From assembly GCA_964569385.1 (NCBI GenBank), contig CAZMUM010000027.1, positions 12,623 through 76,622 of the forward strand: a DNA stretch of 64,000 nucleotides, in the 5' to 3' direction. A program made the position numbers and the translations under genes. Shown piece by piece: positions 1 to 8,768 of this stretch. The notes beneath the pieces were generated by a model. It was not told where the DNA came from, ran no database searches, and was given only the letters and a program-made list of their open reading frames with translations. The stretch comes from JAADHX01 sp964569385 (GTDB lineage: Bacteria > Actinomycetota > Acidimicrobiia > Acidimicrobiales > Poriferisodalaceae). Within the stretch, counting starts at the first letter, position 1. Every line of letters starts with the position of its first letter.

Positions 1-1
1 G

Positions 2-1495
2 CATTCGGCCATCGGAGTTTTGCAGGGTGCAAACGGCCCGCGTCCGCCGAGACCGCGACCTCATCCCGCAGGCGACAACGACACTGATGCGGGTTCTGGG
101 CCCGATGATTCAGACAACACTGGTTCGGGTTCGGGTCCGGGCGATGGCAACGATCCCGGCTCCAACAGCAACTCGGGTGGTGGGCCTTCTGGTCGGGCTG
201 AGCGTGAGCGTTTGGCTCGTGCGCAACGGTTGGAAGCTCATCCCGATGTGGCTGCGGCGTTGAATGCTGGTCGGATTAGTACTGAGCAGGCTGACGCCAT
301 CATGAAGGCCGGCCTCCCAGCAGACGTTAAACGCCAACTGTTAGCCGATGCCCAGTCTGAAACGACTGATGAGACGTTGGCCGCCATCAAAACGGCGATT
401 GTGGCTGCCGATGGAGGTGATGCTGAACGAAAGTTTCGTAGGCAGCGGAACCGTCGCAAAGGGCTGTGTGGTGTTGATGAACATGGCATGACCTGGATCA
501 ACATCAACTTCGACCCAATCCTCGGTGCTGTTTTCAAAGAAATGTTCGACCGGGAAGTCAGGCGACAGTTCCAGATCGACAAACTCGAACCGGACCCGCT
601 GAAGCTTCGATCCCCACGCAAAATCGGTGCCGACGCCTGCGCCGTCCTATTCGGACTAAGCCCAGAAGACCTCACCATCCAAGACATCACCGAAGCCGAC
701 TTCAGCCGCCAAAACCACACCACCACCGACAATGCCAACTCTGCAGGTGTCAGTTCTGACGGACCTACTGCGGCGGGTTCTTCTGTGGTGGAGTCCGACA
801 GTCGTAGCGGCCCAGGTTCCGGCCGGTCGGGTGGGCATCGGGTGAACCTCACCATGGACCTCTCGATGTTCGGTGATCCTGAGGCTTCGGCCTACACCCA
901 AGATGGCCAACCAGTACCAGCATCAATATTGAACAAGATCCTATGTAGCGCCGAAATTCTGCTCTGGATCACCGACACCACCAGCCAAAATCCCGGCCGA
1001 TATCAGCTAGAAACTGTCGAGCTGTACGCCACCGAAATCCAGAAACAATGCCTAACCGTCCGCGACGGGTGCTGCGTGTGGAAAGGCTGCAACATGCGCG
1101 CCACACGCTGCGACGCCCACCACCTCACCTTCACACGCGAAGGCGGTCAAACCAACATCGACAACCTCGCACTGTTATGCCCGACCCACCACACCTGGCT
1201 CCACCAGATGGGCGCCCACCTCAGACCAGGCCACCAACCGCACCAATGGGTGTTAGAACAAGATCTCACAGGCAACCTGATCGACAAATGGACCAACCCA
1301 CCCCCACAACCCAAACCGACATCAGGATCGAACCGAAGACCCAGAACAGATCACGACCCGACGCGGGTTAACGGCCAATCCGGCGACCGACCCAAGCCGA
1401 CCGGCGTCATCAAGGCGCAGGGCGATCGAACTGATCCAAACGAACCTTTCGAACCCGACCAATTCGAACCAATCGACCTACCACCCCGCTGGTAA
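2..1495 (+). CDS. DUF222/HNH endonuclease-domain protein, 5' end outside window
   Basis: The reading frame is already open at the window edge, and the first possible start (TTG at 20) sits in low-complexity sequence, so the true start probably lies upstream. About the first 60 visible residues are rich in Gly, Ser, Asp and Pro and look like a linker. A DUF222-like helical region follows. Near residue 363 counted from the TTG lies an HNH nuclease motif: CDAHH, then LALLCPTHH about 25 residues later, with preceding Cys pairs suited to zinc binding. Proteins of this 13E12/DUF222 family are multi-copy in actinobacteria and their role is largely unknown; DNA nicking or cleavage is inferred from the HNH motif. 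The C-terminal tail is Pro/Arg-rich and ends FEPIDLPPRW. A decayed copy of that tail lies just downstream. Confidence 0.85.
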   Translation, partial: HSAIGVLQGANGPRPPRPRPHPAGDNDTDAGSGPDDSDNTGSGSGPGDGNDPGSNSNSGGGPSGRAERERLARAQRLEAHPDVAAALNAGRISTEQADAIMKAGLPADVKRQLLADAQSETTDETLAAIKTAIVAADGGDAERKFRRQRNRRKGLCGVDEHGMTWININFDPILGAVFKEMFDREVRRQFQIDKLEPDPLKLRSPRKIGADACAVLFGLSPEDLTIQDITEADFSRQNHTTTDNANSAGVSSDGPTAAGSSVVESDSRSGPGSGRSGGHRVNLTMDLSMFGDPEASAYTQDGQPVPASILNKILCSAEILLWITDTTSQNPGRYQLETVELYATEIQKQCLTVRDGCCVWKGCNMRATRCDAHHLTFTREGGQTNIDNLALLCPTHHTWLHQMGAHLRPGHQPHQWVLEQDLTGNLIDKWTNPPPQPKPTSGSNRRPRTDHDPTRVNGQSGDRPKPTGVIKAQGDRTDPNEPFEPDQFEPIDLPPRW

Positions 1496-1635
1496 ACCAC
1501 GGTCCCACGGTCCGGGGTCCGGGGTCCGGGCCAGTCAGAAGCCGACCGTTCCTGAGTCGGTTCAACTGGGCGGCGAGCTGTTCAGCTCGAAAGGTACCGG
1601 CGAACTGGTCGGTCGGGTCAGCCAGACCACTCGGA

Positions 1636-1686
1636 CTAATCGAACTTGAATTCTTCGAACCGGTCGACCTCCGGCCCCGTTGGTAG
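1636..1686 (+). pseudogene. Remnant of a second DUF222/HNH gene 3' end
   Basis: Read in the + frame that ends at the TAG at 1684-1686, this stretch gives LIELEFFEPVDLRPRW. That closely matches the C-terminus of the intact gene upstream (DQFEPIDLPPRW). No long open frame precedes it, so it is most simply a leftover of a duplicated, mostly deleted copy. The spacer before it (about 1500-1540) carries repeated GGTCCGGG-type words. Confidence 0.45.
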
Positions 1687-1769
1687 AGGCCCGTGGCGTT
1701 TACGCCGTCCCAGGCCCAAAGTTGAGCGCCGATTGATTGGGCGGAACCGCGATGGCAACGTAGGGCTGG

Positions 1770-3173
1770 TTAGCTGGCAGCCACATCCCAGAAGCGGTTG
1801 GCCACACCCAACCAAAGCTGCGTAGTCAACGCCAACGACTCGATATCGACCCGTTCGTTGTTGCCATGGAAACGAGCCGAGAACGTCTCGTAAGTGCAGT
1901 TCTTGCTGAACAGACCAGCCCCATAAGCCACTGCACCCTTGTTGCGATAAAATCGCGAGTCGGTGCCGCCAGTGGTCATCGTCGGAACAAGCTGCACCCC
2001 TGGATAAGTCTCTCCGGCCAACTCGCTTAGGGTGGCCCACATCGGCGTGTCGACCGGCGAAGCAGTCGACGGTGTGTCGTGAATCGGCTCCACCTCAACA
2101 CGCGAATACAAGTCGCCAAGGGCCGCCCGCAGATGGGCATCGACCTCGGCGGCAGTTTCGCCAGGCACGGTACGAATATCGAGATCGACCGTGACCTCAT
2201 CAGGAATCGTGTTTGTCTTCACACCGCCGCTCACCGTGTTCGGCGAAAACGTCGTGTGGGTACACGCATGAAGTCGAGCCGCAGTAGTGGTGCTCTCGAT
2301 CGAATCAATAGCATCGAACACCTTGGCCGGATCGAGCAGCGCATCGCGCATTTCGCCCTCGTAACCAAGAGCCTCAACCTGGCCGGCCCAAATGTCGTTC
2401 AGACACGGCGCCGGGCGATAGTCGACCAGCCGCCGCACAACCTCGGCCGTCGTAACGAGGGCATTATCGGCTCGGAATGGCCTTGAGCCATGACCAGGCG
2501 TTCCCTTGATCTTCAACCGGCGCCACGCGATGCCCTTTTCGGCCACCGTCATCGCCAACCGAGGTTCAGGCCCGCCAAGAGGAATGCCGCCAGACTCGGT
2601 CAGCACGAAATCGGCCGCGATCGGGTCGTAGTCGTTCTCAGCAAACCAGCCCGCGCCGTGGGCACCACCAGCTTCCTCATCGGCAACGGCGAAATAGATC
2701 AGATCGCCAGGCGGCCTAAAACCAGTGCGAGCCAAATGGCGAAACGCAACGGCCATCGACGAGGTCAGGTTCAACATGTCAATAGCGCCCCGACCCCACA
2801 CTTCGTCGTCGATCACCTCGCCGCCGAATGGATCCTCAGTCCAGCCCTCAGCCGAAACCGGAACCACATCAGTGTGGCCCATCAAACAAACCGAAGGCGC
2901 ATCGGGGTCGGTGCCCTCAATGCGAGCAACCAACGAGGACCGACCCGGCGTGGGTTCGTAGGTCTGAAACTCGATTCCCGGCCCTTCCAAGAACCCGCGG
3001 AGAAGGTCGACGTTGCGGAACTCCTCACCAGACTCAGGTCGGCCGTCGTTTACACACTTGTTACGAATCATGGCCTGCAACAACTCGACCGTTTCGCCCG
3101 TCAGCGCGTGGGCGGTCGAGTCATCGTTACCACTCATCTGGCTACCGGTCGTGGTCGTCTCGTTGGTGCTCAT
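1770..3173 (-). CDS. M20-family metallopeptidase / deacylase
   Basis: This 467-residue protein belongs to the M20/M25/M40 zinc peptidase family (ArgE/DapE/carboxypeptidase-S-like). The metal-binding signatures are visible: GHTDVVPV, where His and Asp bind zinc, then the VWGRGAIDM segment, ADEEAGG with the catalytic Glu pair, and a C-terminal TGGTDSRF. Such enzymes hydrolyse N-acyl amino acids or dipeptides in the cytoplasm. The substrate cannot be read from sequence. The gene starts at an ATG 12 bp after a small membrane-protein gene and lies at the end of the leftward hut gene run, so it may be transcribed with hut and could handle an acylated amino acid, but that link is only positional. 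Confidence 0.85.
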   Translation of the reverse strand: MSTNETTTTGSQMSGNDDSTAHALTGETVELLQAMIRNKCVNDGRPESGEEFRNVDLLRGFLEGPGIEFQTYEPTPGRSSLVARIEGTDPDAPSVCLMGHTDVVPVSAEGWTEDPFGGEVIDDEVWGRGAIDMLNLTSSMAVAFRHLARTGFRPPGDLIYFAVADEEAGGAHGAGWFAENDYDPIAADFVLTESGGIPLGGPEPRLAMTVAEKGIAWRRLKIKGTPGHGSRPFRADNALVTTAEVVRRLVDYRPAPCLNDIWAGQVEALGYEGEMRDALLDPAKVFDAIDSIESTTTAARLHACTHTTFSPNTVSGGVKTNTIPDEVTVDLDIRTVPGETAAEVDAHLRAALGDLYSRVEVEPIHDTPSTASPVDTPMWATLSELAGETYPGVQLVPTMTTGGTDSRFYRNKGAVAYGAGLFSKNCTYETFSARFHGNNERVDIESLALTTQLWLGVANRFWDVAAS

Positions 3174-3185
3174 CGACCCAGTGTT

Positions 3186-3428
3186 TCATGCCACGAGTCG
3201 ACGTGTGGCCCTCACGAGCGATGCACCGGCGATGGCGCCCACAATCAGGTTGACCAGGGCGAGACCACTGCCTAGAAAGAAGATGACGACCGCGCCACTT
3301 GCAATGCCAACGGCCAGACCCCAGAGCAGAGCCGCCACCACCAGAGCAACAACCGCCGTCCGAAGCGGTAAGCGCCGCTGGCTGAGAATGCCCACAACCA
3401 TGCCAATTACGAGCAATGTCGGGATCAA
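3186..3428 (-). CDS. Small hydrophobic membrane protein
   Basis: The 80-residue product is almost entirely hydrophobic, with three likely membrane spans separated by short basic loops (SQRRLPLR near residues 16-23, ATRRLVA at the C-terminus). I do not recognise the family. The TTG start is chosen because an AGGAG ribosome site sits 7 bp upstream. It lies between hutI and the M20 peptidase on the same strand, so co-transcription is plausible. No function is proposed. Confidence 0.55.
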   Translation of the reverse strand: MIPTLLVIGMVVGILSQRRLPLRTAVVALVVAALLWGLAVGIASGAVVIFFLGSGLALVNLIVGAIAGASLVRATRRLVA

Positions 3429-3534
3429 CGGGAAACTCCTACCTTCACAGCGACGCCGAAACCATACTTCGAAACCGGAAGCGGGGAGCAGCCGGGTTGA
3501 GCCTCATCGGGGTTCAAGCCAGCAAGCGATCTAG

Positions 3535-4719
3535 CTACTCGGCGAAGTCGACCAGCGGGCCGATCGTTTGACGAATCAGGGGAACGCCGGGCCGGTAGGC
3601 CAGATGGTGGTGTGTTGGTGCATCGAGGATTACGGCGTGACCAGCCGACCCTGGTGCCAACTTGCCGACGTCGTCTCGCTGCAATGCGGCGGCGCCACCA
3701 ACGGTTACTGCCTGAATGGCCTCATCGATGGTCATGTTCATATCTCGCACGGCCAGCGCTATACAGAACGAGATGGACGTCGTGTAACTAGACCCCGGAT
3801 TACAGTTCGATGCAATGGCGACAGTGGCCCCGGCATCGATGACCCGCCGAGCATCGGGGTAAGGCTGGCGGGTCGAGAAATCGGTCGCCGGCAAGAACGT
3901 GGCCACCGTGTCGCTTCCGGCCAAAGCCTCGATATCGGCGTCGCTCAAGTGAGTGCAATGATCGACCGACGCGCACCCACACTCGACGGCCAACTGAACG
4001 CCAGGCCCGGTGCCAAGCTGATTTCCGTGAAGGCGTAACCCAAGGCCAGCGTCGCGCCCAGCCTCGAGAACGGCGCGGCACTGGTCGGCGTCGAAGGCAC
4101 CCGTCTCGCAGAACGCATCGATCCACTTCGCGTGCGCCGCGACCCCAGACAACATCTCGCCACACACCAACGAGATGTAGTCATCGGCCCGGCCCTCGTA
4201 GTCGGCCGGAAGAAGATGCGCACCGAGGAATGTTGTTTCGTCGGTATAGGCACCGGCGACTTCGAGCGAACGAACCTCGTCGGCAACGTTGAGCCCATAA
4301 CCGGACTTGATCTCGATAGTGGTTGTCCCGGCCCGGTGAGCCTCGGTCAGCCGCAACCGGAGCAGAGCGTCGAGCTCGCTGGTCGGCGTGTTGCGAGTGG
4401 CATCGGTGGTCACTCGAATACCACCACCGTCGTAAGGCTCACCGGCCATGCGGGCCACAAACTCAGCAGACCGGTCGCCGGCAAAGACCAGATGGGTGTG
4501 GGAGTCGACAAAACCGGGCAGCACACATGCCCCTTCGGCATCGATGCGGGTGTCGGCAATGGCCCCGGCTGGCCCAACGGCTTCGACGACGCCTTCGGTG
4601 ATGACGACCGATGCATGCTCGATGATGCCGAGCGGTCCGCGGCCCAGAGCCTCGTCGTTGGTGATTAGCGACCCGATGTTGTCGATCGCCAGCGAGCCGG
4701 AGTTGTCGCGAACTGTCAC
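3535..4719 (-). CDS. hutI: Imidazolonepropionase
   Basis: HutI hydrolyses 4-imidazolone-5-propionate to N-formimino-L-glutamate, the third step of histidine degradation. The 394-residue product has the amidohydrolase metal motif DSHTHLVFAGDR, then LRLHGNQLG, VDHCTHLSD and the C-terminal LAPGSAGHAVILDAP. The GTG start at 4719 overlaps the hutF stop as GTGA and gives the usual HutI length; an earlier in-frame extension would run into hutF. One oddity is that the segment AIASNCNPGSSYTTS has Asn where many amidohydrolases carry a metal-binding or catalytic Asp. I am not sure this is unusual among actinobacterial HutI proteins. Confidence 0.93.
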   Translation of the reverse strand: MTVRDNSGSLAIDNIGSLITNDEALGRGPLGIIEHASVVITEGVVEAVGPAGAIADTRIDAEGACVLPGFVDSHTHLVFAGDRSAEFVARMAGEPYDGGGIRVTTDATRNTPTSELDALLRLRLTEAHRAGTTTIEIKSGYGLNVADEVRSLEVAGAYTDETTFLGAHLLPADYEGRADDYISLVCGEMLSGVAAHAKWIDAFCETGAFDADQCRAVLEAGRDAGLGLRLHGNQLGTGPGVQLAVECGCASVDHCTHLSDADIEALAGSDTVATFLPATDFSTRQPYPDARRVIDAGATVAIASNCNPGSSYTTSISFCIALAVRDMNMTIDEAIQAVTVGGAAALQRDDVGKLAPGSAGHAVILDAPTHHHLAYRPGVPLIRQTIGPLVDFAE

Positions 4720-6318
4720 TGATCCATCACCTCTCGAATCGATGCATCGAGCTCGGCCGCCACATCGATCGAACAATGCTGTCCATCTTCGACCACGCGC
4801 CGCCCGTCGACAACTACCGACGTGATATCGGCCGCGGTTGCCCCAAACACTGCCGTCTCGATCAGTGAATCTGCATTCGCACCAGCAGTACGAACCGAGT
4901 CGAGATCAATGGTCACCAGATCGGCCCGAGCCGCTGGCGCAATGCTCCCTACCCCGCCCCAGCCGAGGCTGCGGTGGCCGTTTACGGTGGCCATCTCCAA
5001 CAACGCTCCAGCCGAATGAATACCGCGGCTCTCCGAGCGCAACCGCTCGTTGAGTTCGAGCGCCCGCGCCTCTTCGAACACATCGATGATCGCGTTCGAG
5101 TCGCTCCCGACCGCCATCGGGATTCCAGACATCGCGAACTCACTAGTCGGCCCGATGCCATCGCCGAGGTCGCGTTCGGTCGTCGGACACATGCACACCG
5201 TCGACCCAGACGTGGCCAAGAGCCCAATGTCGGCGCTGGTCAGGTGCGTAGCGTGAACAGCAGTGAATCGGTCACCCATCGCTCCGGCATCGGTCAGCAG
5301 CTGCATCGGTGTCACCCCGTAAGTCGATAAGCACTGCTCGTTTTCGGCCCGCTGTTCAGACACATGGCAGTGAAGAGGCGCCTGGCGAGCCGAAGCCCAC
5401 TCGGCCACCTTCTTCACGGCGACAGGATCGACGGCCCTCACCGAATGGATGGCCGCGCCAACCTGTTGCCCCGCACCCGGCGCGAGCCGTTCGACACGAT
5501 CGATCCAGCTGCCGACGGTCCGATCACCGAACCGCAGCTGATGGGGTTGCAAGCCGAGTGGCGTTTGGCCACCCTTGCCATCGGAGTTCAACCCGCCATG
5601 GAGGTACACCGTGTCGAGCAGCGTGATCCGAATGCCAGCTTCGGCAGCGGCACTGAACACGGCTTCGCCCATCGCGTTTGGGTCTGCGTAAGGCGCGCCG
5701 TCGGCCCGATGATGCACGTAGTGAAACTCGCCAACCGAAGTGACACCAGCCATTGCCATCTCGGCAAAGGTGGCCCTGGCCAGCCGGTGGTAGCTGTCTG
5801 GGTTCAACCGTGCCGCAGCCCGGTACATGAGGTCGCGCCACGTCCAAAACGACCCTTGTCGGTTCGCTGTGTCGGTTGNNNNNNNNNNNNNNNNNNNNNN
5901 NNNNNNNNNNNNNNNNNNNNNNNNNNNNNNNNNNNNNNNNNNNNNNNNNNNNNNNNNNNNNNNNNNNNNNNNNNNNNNCTTCCCGCCCCTGGCGGTGCGC
6001 GGTGTTGATTGCTTCCCGCCCCTGGCGGTGCGCGGTGTTGATTGCTTCCCGCCCCTGGCGGTGCGCTTGGGTCCGCGCCCTTAGGGCGCGGTGGAATGCG
6101 TGACTGTGAGCATTGGCCAGGCCCGGAATCGTCAGGCCCCTCATCCTGACCGCTCCGACCGCTCCAATCGAATCCGATCCAGCCGACCGCCCGGCTTGCT
6201 CGGCTCCAACCTCGACACTCACGAACACACCTTTGGCAACCACGATTGTGACGTCGGCTTCGACAACATCGCCAACCAACGCGTACTCACAGCTGTAGGT
6301 CGTCGAGTCCGAACTCAC
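4716..6318 (-). CDS. hutF: Formimidoylglutamate deiminase, interrupted by assembly gap
   Basis: HutF deiminates N-formimino-L-glutamate to N-formyl-L-glutamate and ammonia. The N-terminal part (before the gap) carries the metal motif NAHSHAFHRALR. The part after the gap resumes with GSFWTWRDLMYRAAARLNP and runs through HGGLNSDGKGGQT, HCHVSEQ, VHATHLT, CPTTERDLGDGI and GSDSN, all typical of HutF. The GTG start at 6318 overlaps the upstream deformylase-like stop as GTGA. The 100-N spacer is not a multiple of three, so frame is lost only artificially. About 113 residues precede the gap and 386 follow, already longer than the usual 450-460, because an 11-residue repeat (AHRQGREAINT) is inserted right at the gap. 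Confidence 0.9.
5879..5978. other. Assembly gap of 100 N
   Basis: Exactly 100 undetermined bases, a conventional placeholder length, so the true size is unknown. It lies inside hutF and directly beside a perfect tandem repeat, which probably caused the assembly break. Confidence 0.99.
5979..6066 (-). repeat. 33-bp perfect tandem repeat inside hutF
   Basis: Two complete identical 33-bp units (5979-6011, 6012-6044) and a 22-bp partial third unit (6045-6066) adjoin the gap. The unit is a multiple of three and encodes AHRQGREAINT on the minus strand, so expansion keeps the hutF frame. A diverged relative of the unit (TDTANRQG) is visible on the other side of the gap (5850-5878), so the array spans the gap and its copy number is unknown. 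Confidence 0.9.
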
Positions 6319-6887
6319 GAACCCACCCGTTCGACGAACTTGGTGATTCGCTCGATAAAGGCGTCGCGGTGGTGCGCCTCGAAATCGGCCCACGTCGCCA
6401 ACGTCGCCGGGTCCTCAACACGGTCGATGAACAAAACTCCGTTCAAGTGATCCACCTCGTGTTGCCAAGTACCAGCGGTTAGTCCTCGTTTGATTTCGTC
6501 GTGTTCGATGCCGTGTTGATCCAAGTAACGAACCCTGATCGAAACGTGCCTGGACACTTCGCCCCGTAGCGGCACCGACAGGCAGCCCTCGTTGATCATC
6601 ACCATCTCGTCGTCCAAAAACTCGATCGATGGGTTGATGGCGACGGTCAGAGGGATAGGCGGTTTGTACGGATAACGAGGGTTGGAACCCACCTCCATCA
6701 CCACCACCTGCAACCGCACACCGATCTGTGACGCTGCAATGCCAGCACCATTGGCATCGCGCATGGTGTCGATGAGGTCGGCGATGAGCGACTTAACCAG
6801 ATCGCCACCAATCTCGTCCGCAGTTACCTCAACTGCTGGAACGCGCAGCTCGGGGTTGCCGATGTTGAGAATTTCTCGAACCGTCAT
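6315..6887 (-). CDS. Peptide deformylase-like hydrolase in the hut operon
   Basis: The 190-residue product has all three peptide deformylase motifs: GAGIAASQIG (motif I), EGCLSVP (motif II, metal Cys) and WQHEVDHLNG (motif III, two metal His and catalytic Glu). It should be an active Fe/Zn N-formyl hydrolase. It sits between hutU (7 bp upstream) and hutF (GTGA overlap), with no fmt or other translation gene beside it, and the window has no hutG. HutF makes N-formyl-L-glutamate, whose deformylation is the missing last step, so this enzyme may have been recruited as the N-formylglutamate deformylase. That role is inference; it could equally be an ordinary Def trapped in the operon. Confidence 0.9.
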   Translation of the reverse strand: MTVREILNIGNPELRVPAVEVTADEIGGDLVKSLIADLIDTMRDANGAGIAASQIGVRLQVVVMEVGSNPRYPYKPPIPLTVAINPSIEFLDDEMVMINEGCLSVPLRGEVSRHVSIRVRYLDQHGIEHDEIKRGLTAGTWQHEVDHLNGVLFIDRVEDPATLATWADFEAHHRDAFIERITKFVERVGS

Positions 6888-6894
6888 CGCCAGG

Positions 6895-8580
6895 TCAAGA
6901 TTCGTTCATCGGAACGCGGACGCCCCGCTCGTCGGCGACTTCGATCGCCCGTTCGTAGCCGGCATCGACATGACGGATCACGCCCATGGCCGGGTCGTTG
7001 GTCAGGACCCGTTCGAGCTTCTCGGCGGCCAAATCGGTGCCGTCGGCCACGCTGACTTGGCCGGCATGGATCGACCGCCCGATGCCAACACCACCGCCAT
7101 GATGAATGCTCACCCAGGTGGCCCCCGAACACGTATTGACCAGCCCGTTCAACAGCGGCCAATCGGCAATCGCATCAGACCCGTCGATCATGGCTTCGGT
7201 CTCGCGGTAAGGCGAAGCAACCGAACCAGAGTCGAGATGGTCGCGACCAATCACCAGCGGTGCCTTGAGTTCGCCGCTGCGAACCATCTCGTTGAACCGC
7301 AGGCCAAGTCGGTGGCGTTCGCCGTATCCGAGCCAGCAGATGCGAGCCGGTAGCCCCTGGAAAGCAACCCGTTCGCCGGCCAGGCGGATCCACTTGGCCA
7401 GCCCCTCGTTGTCTGGAAACTCCTCCAATACAGCCTTGTCCGTGGCGGCGATGTCGGCTGGGTCACCCGACAAGGCAACCCATCGGAATGGGCCGAGCCC
7501 CTCACAAAACAGCGGCCGCACATACGCCGGCAAGAACCCTGGATAGTCGAAGGCTCGTTCGAACCCGCCAAGTTTCGCCTCGGCCCGCAAGCTGTTGCCG
7601 TAGTCGAACACTTCGGCCCCATCGTCCATAAATCCGACCATGGCCTGGCAGTGCGTAGCCATCGCCACTTGGGCCCGACGGGCGAACTCCTCTGGCTGAT
7701 TGGTCCGAAGTACGGCGGCGGCTTCTGGCGAAAGATCGTTCGGAATATATGAGAGTGGATCGTGAGCGCTGGTTTGGTCGGTCACGATGTCGGCCTCGAT
7801 GCCGTCGGCCAACAGGCGCGGGAGCAGATCGGCCGCGTTGCCAAGCAGCCCAACCGACAACGCGATTCCAGCGGCTTTGGCATCGCTGACACGTTTGATA
7901 GCCGCGGCGTAGTCGGTTGCGATCTCGTCGAGGTACCGATGATCGACGCGGCGTTGAAGCATGTGCTGGTCGACGTCGATGATGAGACAAACGCCGTCGT
8001 TCATGGTGATGGCCAACGGTTGAGCGCCGCCCATCCCGCCCGCTCCGGCGGTAATTGTGAGCGTTCCCGACAGGGTGCCACCGAAGCGCTTGCGGGCTAT
8101 CTCGGCGAAACACTCATACGTACCTTGCAAGATTCCTTGGGTGCCGATGTAGATCCACGAACCGGCGGTCATCTGGCCGTACATGGTTAGACCTTGGTGC
8201 TCCAGGCGCCGGAACTCATCCCATTTGGCCCAATCTGGCACTAGGTTCGAGTTGGCTATCAATACCCGAGGGGCCCACTCATGGGTGCGTAAGACCCCAA
8301 CTGGTTTGCCCGATTGCACGAGCATTGTTTCGTCGCGACGCAGCGTTTCGAGAGTGCCAAGTATGGCGCGGTAGGCGCCCCATGATCGAGCGGCCCGGCC
8401 AGTGCCGCCATAGACCACAAGTTCGTCTGGGTTCTCGGCAACCTCGGGGTCGAGGTTGTTCTGAAGCATTCGGTACGCGGCCTCTTGAGGCCAGTCTTGG
8501 CAGATGAGGTCGGTGCCCCTACGGGCCCTGATGTTCTTAGTTGGCGTGCCAATTGATGCACCGGTTGTAGCAGCATCCAT
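6895..8580 (-). CDS. hutU: Urocanate hydratase
   Basis: HutU adds water to urocanate to give 4-imidazolone-5-propionate using tightly bound NAD+. The 561 residues match the full length of the family. Recognisable segments include the N-terminal QEAAYRMLQNNLDPEVAE, TAGSWIYIGTQGILQGTYE, the glycine-rich TITAGAGGMGGAQPL, EVFDYGNSLR, the active-site region FCEGLGPFRWVALSGDP and the C-terminal IHHGGGVGIGRSIHAG. It starts the leftward hut run and is divergent from iclR-hutH across a 188-bp control region. Confidence 0.97.
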   Translation of the reverse strand: MDAATTGASIGTPTKNIRARRGTDLICQDWPQEAAYRMLQNNLDPEVAENPDELVVYGGTGRAARSWGAYRAILGTLETLRRDETMLVQSGKPVGVLRTHEWAPRVLIANSNLVPDWAKWDEFRRLEHQGLTMYGQMTAGSWIYIGTQGILQGTYECFAEIARKRFGGTLSGTLTITAGAGGMGGAQPLAITMNDGVCLIIDVDQHMLQRRVDHRYLDEIATDYAAAIKRVSDAKAAGIALSVGLLGNAADLLPRLLADGIEADIVTDQTSAHDPLSYIPNDLSPEAAAVLRTNQPEEFARRAQVAMATHCQAMVGFMDDGAEVFDYGNSLRAEAKLGGFERAFDYPGFLPAYVRPLFCEGLGPFRWVALSGDPADIAATDKAVLEEFPDNEGLAKWIRLAGERVAFQGLPARICWLGYGERHRLGLRFNEMVRSGELKAPLVIGRDHLDSGSVASPYRETEAMIDGSDAIADWPLLNGLVNTCSGATWVSIHHGGGVGIGRSIHAGQVSVADGTDLAAEKLERVLTNDPAMGVIRHVDAGYERAIEVADERGVRVPMNES

Positions 8581-8677
8581 ATTGTGTCTCCGTTGCTGAT
8601 CGTCACTACCTGAGCCGTTGAGTGAACTGGTTGCATTCTGAGCGTCGCGTCTCTATGTTGTCAAGCAGTGCGGTGCG

Positions 8678-8694
8678 ATGTCACTCAATGACAT
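8678..8694. promoter_or_regulatory. Candidate IclR operator between the divergent hut genes
   Basis: A perfect 6-bp inverted repeat with 5-bp spacer, ATGTCActcaaTGACAT, lies in the middle of the hutU-iclR intergenic region. Two further related half-sites flank it as a distant inverted pair: TGTTGTCA (8656-8663) and TGACAACA (8736-8743). The position fits control of both hut transcripts by the adjacent IclR protein; binding is inferred. Confidence 0.4.
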
Positions 8695-8768
8695 TCACAC
8701 GGACGCCAACGAGGTACGCGATTGGCGGACCTAACTGACAACACGATGCGGCGATCGGAGATGCGACC

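Noticed and set aside
5979..6066. Possible CRISPR repeats at the gap
   Set aside because: The 33-bp units are directly adjacent with no spacers and code in frame within hutF.
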